Notes under the pieces: generated by a model
Seen by the model: the letters and a program-made list of their open reading frames with translations, nothing else
Database searches by the model: none
Told to the model about the DNA's origin: nothing
From: Prolixibacteraceae bacterium
GTDB lineage: Bacteria; Bacteroidota; Bacteroidia; Bacteroidales; Prolixibacteraceae
Reading direction: 5' to 3'
DNA length: 64,000 nucleotides
Assembly (NCBI GenBank): GCA_003516705.1
Contig: DPCJ01000116.1
Span: 1-64,000, forward strand
In this document: one piece after another, positions 61,224 to 64,000 of the stretch
Position numbering within the stretch: the first letter of the stretch is position 1
Layout of the letters: each line of letters starts with the position of its first letter
Made by a program: the position numbers and the translations under genes

Positions 61224-63653
61224 TTAGGTAATTTTCTGATTCCATTTCCAGTTAAGAATTTCAGGCATATCCTGCCCGTTTTTTTCGATGTACTTTTTGT
61301 GACTTACAAGTTTATTCTTCATCAATGTCTTTAGTTTAATGCCTTTGGATCCCGGTTCCGGCAAACGGTTTATCACATCCTCAACCAGATGAAACCTGTC
61401 AATATCATTTAAAACCGTCATGTCGAAGTACGTTGTAATGGTGCCTTCTTCCTTATATCCGCGAACATGGATGTTTTCGTGGTTGGTGCGTTTGTAAGTC
61501 ATACGGTGCACCAGCCAGGGATAGCCGTGGAATGCGAATACAACGGGTTTGTCGGTGGTGAATAAGGCATCGAAATCACGATCAGTCAAGCCGTGCGGAT
61601 GTTCAGTGTCCGGTTGCAGTTTCATCAAATCAACCACATTCACAACGCGTATTTTCAACTCCGGTAAATGCTCCCGAAGGATTGAAACTGCGGCAAGGGT
61701 TTCGAGGGTTGGCACATCACCGCAACAGGCCATCACTACATCAGGTTCTGTTCCCTGGTCGTTGCTGGCCCATTCCCAAACGCCAATTCCCCGGGTGCAA
61801 TGTTCAATTGCTGCGTCCATGGTCAACCATTGAGGCGCCTGGTATTTTCCTGCAATCACCACATTCACGTAATTCCTGCTCCTTAAACAGTGATCCCAGA
61901 CCGACAGTAAACAGTTGGCATCGGGTGGGAGATAGACCCGCACCACTGACGCTTTTTTGTTCACCACATGATCGATAAAACCAGGATCCTGATGGGTAAA
62001 ACCATTGTGGGCCTGTTGCCACACATGCGATGCAAGCAGGTAATTCAATGAAGCGATTTCCTTTCTCCAGGGCAATTCAGCGCTAACTTTCAGCCACTTG
62101 GCATGTTGGTTAAACATCGAATCGATAATATGTATGAAGGCTTCGTAACAGTTAAACAACCCATGCCTTCCAGTGAGGAGATATCCTTCTAGCCATCCTT
62201 CGCACTGGTGTTCGCTCAGTACTTCCATCACCCGTCCATCCGTTGCCAGAAACTCATCGGTCTTTTTAATTTTGGTAACCCATTGCCGGTTGGTGACTTC
62301 AAAAACAGTGTTTAGCCGGTTCGAAAGTGTTTCGTCGGGTCCAAAAATCCTGAAATTTCTCTGTTTTTCATTTAGCGTAATCACCTCGCGGAGAAATTCC
62401 CCAAGCTCATGTGCGTCGGCAGCTTGCACCGATCCGGGTGAAGGAATCTTAACTTCGTATTTTCGAAAATCCGGCATATTCAAATCATGTAACAGCAAAC
62501 CTCCGTTTGCGTGTGGATTTGCTCCCATCCGCCGGTTGCCTTCGGGTGCGAGTTCTGCCAGTTCAGGTAAAAGAGTGCCTTTTTCGTCAAATAGTTCCTC
62601 TGGTTTGTAGCTTTTCATCCATTCTTCAAGGAGCTGCAAGTGGTCAGGATGTTCGGCATCAATCTGTATCGGTATTTGGTGAGAACGAAAAGTACCCTCA
62701 TTTTTTACACCGTCAACTTCTTTTGGTCCTGTCCAGCCTTTGGGTGACCGAAGCACAATCATTGGCCAGCGTGGCCGGTCAGTGTCATTTTTTTCGCGGG
62801 CATGGTTTTGGATTTGCCTGATTTCGACAATGGCCTTTTCCAGAACCTTAGCCATAAGTTTATGCATCTTAACCGGTTCATCGCCTTCAACAAAATGAGG
62901 TTCCCATCCATAGCCATGAAACAGTTGTTTCAGTTCCTTTTTTGAGATGCGTGCAAGTACAGCAGGATTGGCAATTTTGTATCCGTTGAGGTGCAGAATT
63001 GGCAAAACGGCACCATCGGTAATCGGGTTCAAAAATTTATTCGAATGCCAGGCAGTTGCCAGCGGACCGGTTTCTGCTTCGCCATCGCCAACTACGCACG
63101 CAACAATCAGTTCGGGATTGTCGAATGCGGCGCCAAATGCATGACTTAGTGAATATCCAAGTTCGCCGCCTTCATGGATCGATCCCAGACATTCAGGCGA
63201 AACATGGCTCGGAATTCCTCCGGGAAAAGAGAACTGGGTAAACAGTTTTTTCAATCCATCTTCATCCTGTGTAATGTTTGGATAAACTTCGCTGTATGTA
63301 CCTTCAAGGTATGTATTTCCTACAAGTGCAGGGCCGCCATGGCCAGGACCGGAAATGTAAATCATGTCCAGATCGTACTTTTTTATGACACGGTTGAGGT
63401 GTACATAAATAAAGTTCTGCCCGGGAGTGGTTCCCCAATGCCCAAGCAGCATCGACTTTACATGCGACAATTGGAGTGGTGCGCGAAGCAAAGGATTGTC
63501 GCGGAGATAAAGTTGCCCGACTGACAGATAGTTTGCAGCACGCCAATAAGCGTTCATCTTACACAGAAGTTGCTTTGAAAGCGGCTTATTCTTAATTCTT
63601 TTCTTTTTTACTTTGTCAACCTTTTTCTTTTCAGAATCTATTTTTGTTTTCAT
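61224..63653 (-). CDS. xfp: Xylulose-5-P/fructose-6-P phosphoketolase
   Basis: An 809-residue thiamine-diphosphate enzyme that splits xylulose-5-phosphate (or fructose-6-phosphate) with phosphate, giving acetyl-phosphate plus a shorter sugar phosphate. Family marks are [18 protein letters not shown] (about 72-89), [20 protein letters not shown] (about 98-117), [23 protein letters not shown] near 185-207 (thiamine pyrophosphate site), and the second half [19 protein letters not shown] and [13 protein letters not shown]. The length is normal. An extra basic 25-residue N-terminus precedes the conserved core. With RpiB and aldolase it could provide a carbon-saving acetyl-phosphate shunt. No acetate kinase gene is in the window. 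Confidence 0.95.
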   Translation of the reverse strand: MKTKIDSEKKKVDKVKKKRIKNKPLSKQLLCKMNAYWRAANYLSVGQLYLRDNPLLRAPLQLSHVKSMLLGHWGTTPGQNFIYVHLNRVIKKYDLDMIYISGPGHGGPALVGNTYLEGTYSEVYPNITQDEDGLKKLFTQFSFPGGIPSHVSPECLGSIHEGGELGYSLSHAFGAAFDNPELIVACVVGDGEAETGPLATAWHSNKFLNPITDGAVLPILHLNGYKIANPAVLARISKKELKQLFHGYGWEPHFVEGDEPVKMHKLMAKVLEKAIVEIRQIQNHAREKNDTDRPRWPMIVLRSPKGWTGPKEVDGVKNEGTFRSHQIPIQIDAEHPDHLQLLEEWMKSYKPEELFDEKGTLLPELAELAPEGNRRMGANPHANGGLLLHDLNMPDFRKYEVKIPSPGSVQAADAHELGEFLREVITLNEKQRNFRIFGPDETLSNRLNTVFEVTNRQWVTKIKKTDEFLATDGRVMEVLSEHQCEGWLEGYLLTGRHGLFNCYEAFIHIIDSMFNQHAKWLKVSAELPWRKEIASLNYLLASHVWQQAHNGFTHQDPGFIDHVVNKKASVVRVYLPPDANCLLSVWDHCLRSRNYVNVVIAGKYQAPQWLTMDAAIEHCTRGIGVWEWASNDQGTEPDVVMACCGDVPTLETLAAVSILREHLPELKIRVVNVVDLMKLQPDTEHPHGLTDRDFDALFTTDKPVVFAFHGYPWLVHRMTYKRTNHENIHVRGYKEEGTITTYFDMTVLNDIDRFHLVEDVINRLPEPGSKGIKLKTLMKNKLVSHKKYIEKNGQDMPEILNWKWNQKIT

Positions 63654-63662
63654 GTGTGTAGA

Positions 63663-64000
63663 TCATTTGTTATCAGTAAGAATTTGTCTTTCTGTCGGAT
63701 CCTGTTTCCAATAAACATCGCGATTGTAATACCGGTGCAACTGGTTTTCATAATCACGGGTCAGCAGGTTTTCTTCTGAATATTCAGGTGATTGCATAAT
63801 GCTTTCGCGTGAAAGATTTACAAATACTTTCAAATCGTCCCAGCTTACATGGTCAATCCATTTTGGTGAAACCAATACCTTTTTTCCGGCCCACCAACTT
63901 GCAGTATTGATGATTAGATAACGAATTGTCCATGTTTCGTCGTCAATAATAAAATCGTCAACATGGCCTAATTCTCCGTCAGTGGCCTCTATTTTCTGGC
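63663..64000 (-). CDS. PRC-barrel domain protein, cut by the window edge
   Basis: The visible 111 codons are the C-terminal part of a PRC-barrel protein, open to the last base of the window. It begins QKIEATDGELGHVDDFIIDDETW, followed by TIRYLIINTASWWAGKKVLVSPKWI, both typical of PRC-barrel halves. The tail has DLKVFVNLSRESIMQSPEY and a Tyr-rich stretch seen in stress-linked PRC proteins. The start lies beyond 64000. It is upstream of and 9 bp from phosphoketolase. Confidence 0.85.
   Translation of the reverse strand, partial: QKIEATDGELGHVDDFIIDDETWTIRYLIINTASWWAGKKVLVSPKWIDHVSWDDLKVFVNLSRESIMQSPEYSEENLLTRDYENQLHRYYNRDVYWKQDPTERQILTDNK

Noticed and set aside
1..64000. tRNA, rRNA or complete insertion sequence
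   Set aside because: No tRNA cloverleaf pattern, rRNA segment, transposase or integrase coding sequence could be recognised by eye.

Overview
The window looks like a chromosomal segment of a member of the Bacteroidota, most likely a marine or anaerobic Marinilabiliales/Prolixibacteraceae-type organism. The support is protein-level: a lipoprotein TamA variant (TamL) with TamB, GH130, GH78 and L-rhamnose genes, M14 peptidases with acidic repeats, and small Bacteroidota-type proteins. The promoters carry the Bacteroidota -7 element TAnnTTTG, genes lack strong Shine-Dalgarno sequences, and the DNA is moderately AT-rich. No rRNA, tRNA, CRISPR array or complete insertion sequence was seen.

Layout. 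(1) 127-3872: two tandem secreted M14 carboxypeptidase-family proteins, the upstream one having lost every catalytic residue. (2) 4163-10248: an accessory island with a winged-helix/membrane protein, a SIR2-like protein translationally coupled to a 1000-residue restriction-methylase fusion, a 14-unit phased inverted array of CCTGT/ACAGG pentamers (9222-9484), and an unrecognised helical protein ending 15 bp from that array. (3) 10505-19195: a secreted esterase and an L-rhamnose cassette (AraC regulator, RhaT, RhaM, GH78 rhamnosidase, RhaA). (4) 19386-25761: GH130, an HMA-AraC regulator, a radical SAM protein, two small proteins and a GT4 fusion. (5) 25818-37157: two cold-shock proteins, a kaiC-kaiB-kaiB-PAS cluster and tamB-tamL. 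(6) 37239-47688: a six-gene stress-type operon ending in a Ca2+ P-type ATPase, an AI-2E transporter, a 39-residue membrane protein, PhhB and an AsmA-like protein. (7) 47776-51083: a Fic protein and mlaE-mlaF-mlaD. (8) 51159-58753: iron and oxidative-stress operons (two bacterioferritins, SOD, di-heme peroxidase, a broken reductase, a broken DUF202 gene), then a CheB-like esterase, a degenerate RpiB and a second AI-2E protein. (9) 58892-64000: DUF1003, class I aldolase, RpiB, phosphoketolase and a partial PRC-barrel protein.

Two signals are not explained by ordinary annotation. The first is the 9222-9484 array: seven CCTGT and seven ACAGG pentamers spaced 20-21 bp (two helical turns), mirror-symmetric about position 9353, with unrelated AT-rich spacers. 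The second is a ten-copy promoter architecture, GTGTGAATnATGTAA-N16-TGTAAC-N20/21-TAnnTTTG-like. It lies upstream of the radical SAM/GT4 genes, kaiC, tamB, csp2, the Ca-ATPase operon, the AI-2E operon, the AsmA-like gene, both bacterioferritin operons and the CheB-like operon, always pointing at the gene. It appears to join regions 4-8 into one regulon. The HMA-AraC protein, whose stop codon overlaps the first copy, is the best candidate regulator in the window, but that link is inference.

Many starts were moved from an upstream TTG to a downstream ATG, based on family length, signal-peptide position or gene overlap. Two genes (51409-52079 and 52854-53263) each carry one apparent single-base deletion in a short homopolymer; real decay and sequence error cannot be told apart here.
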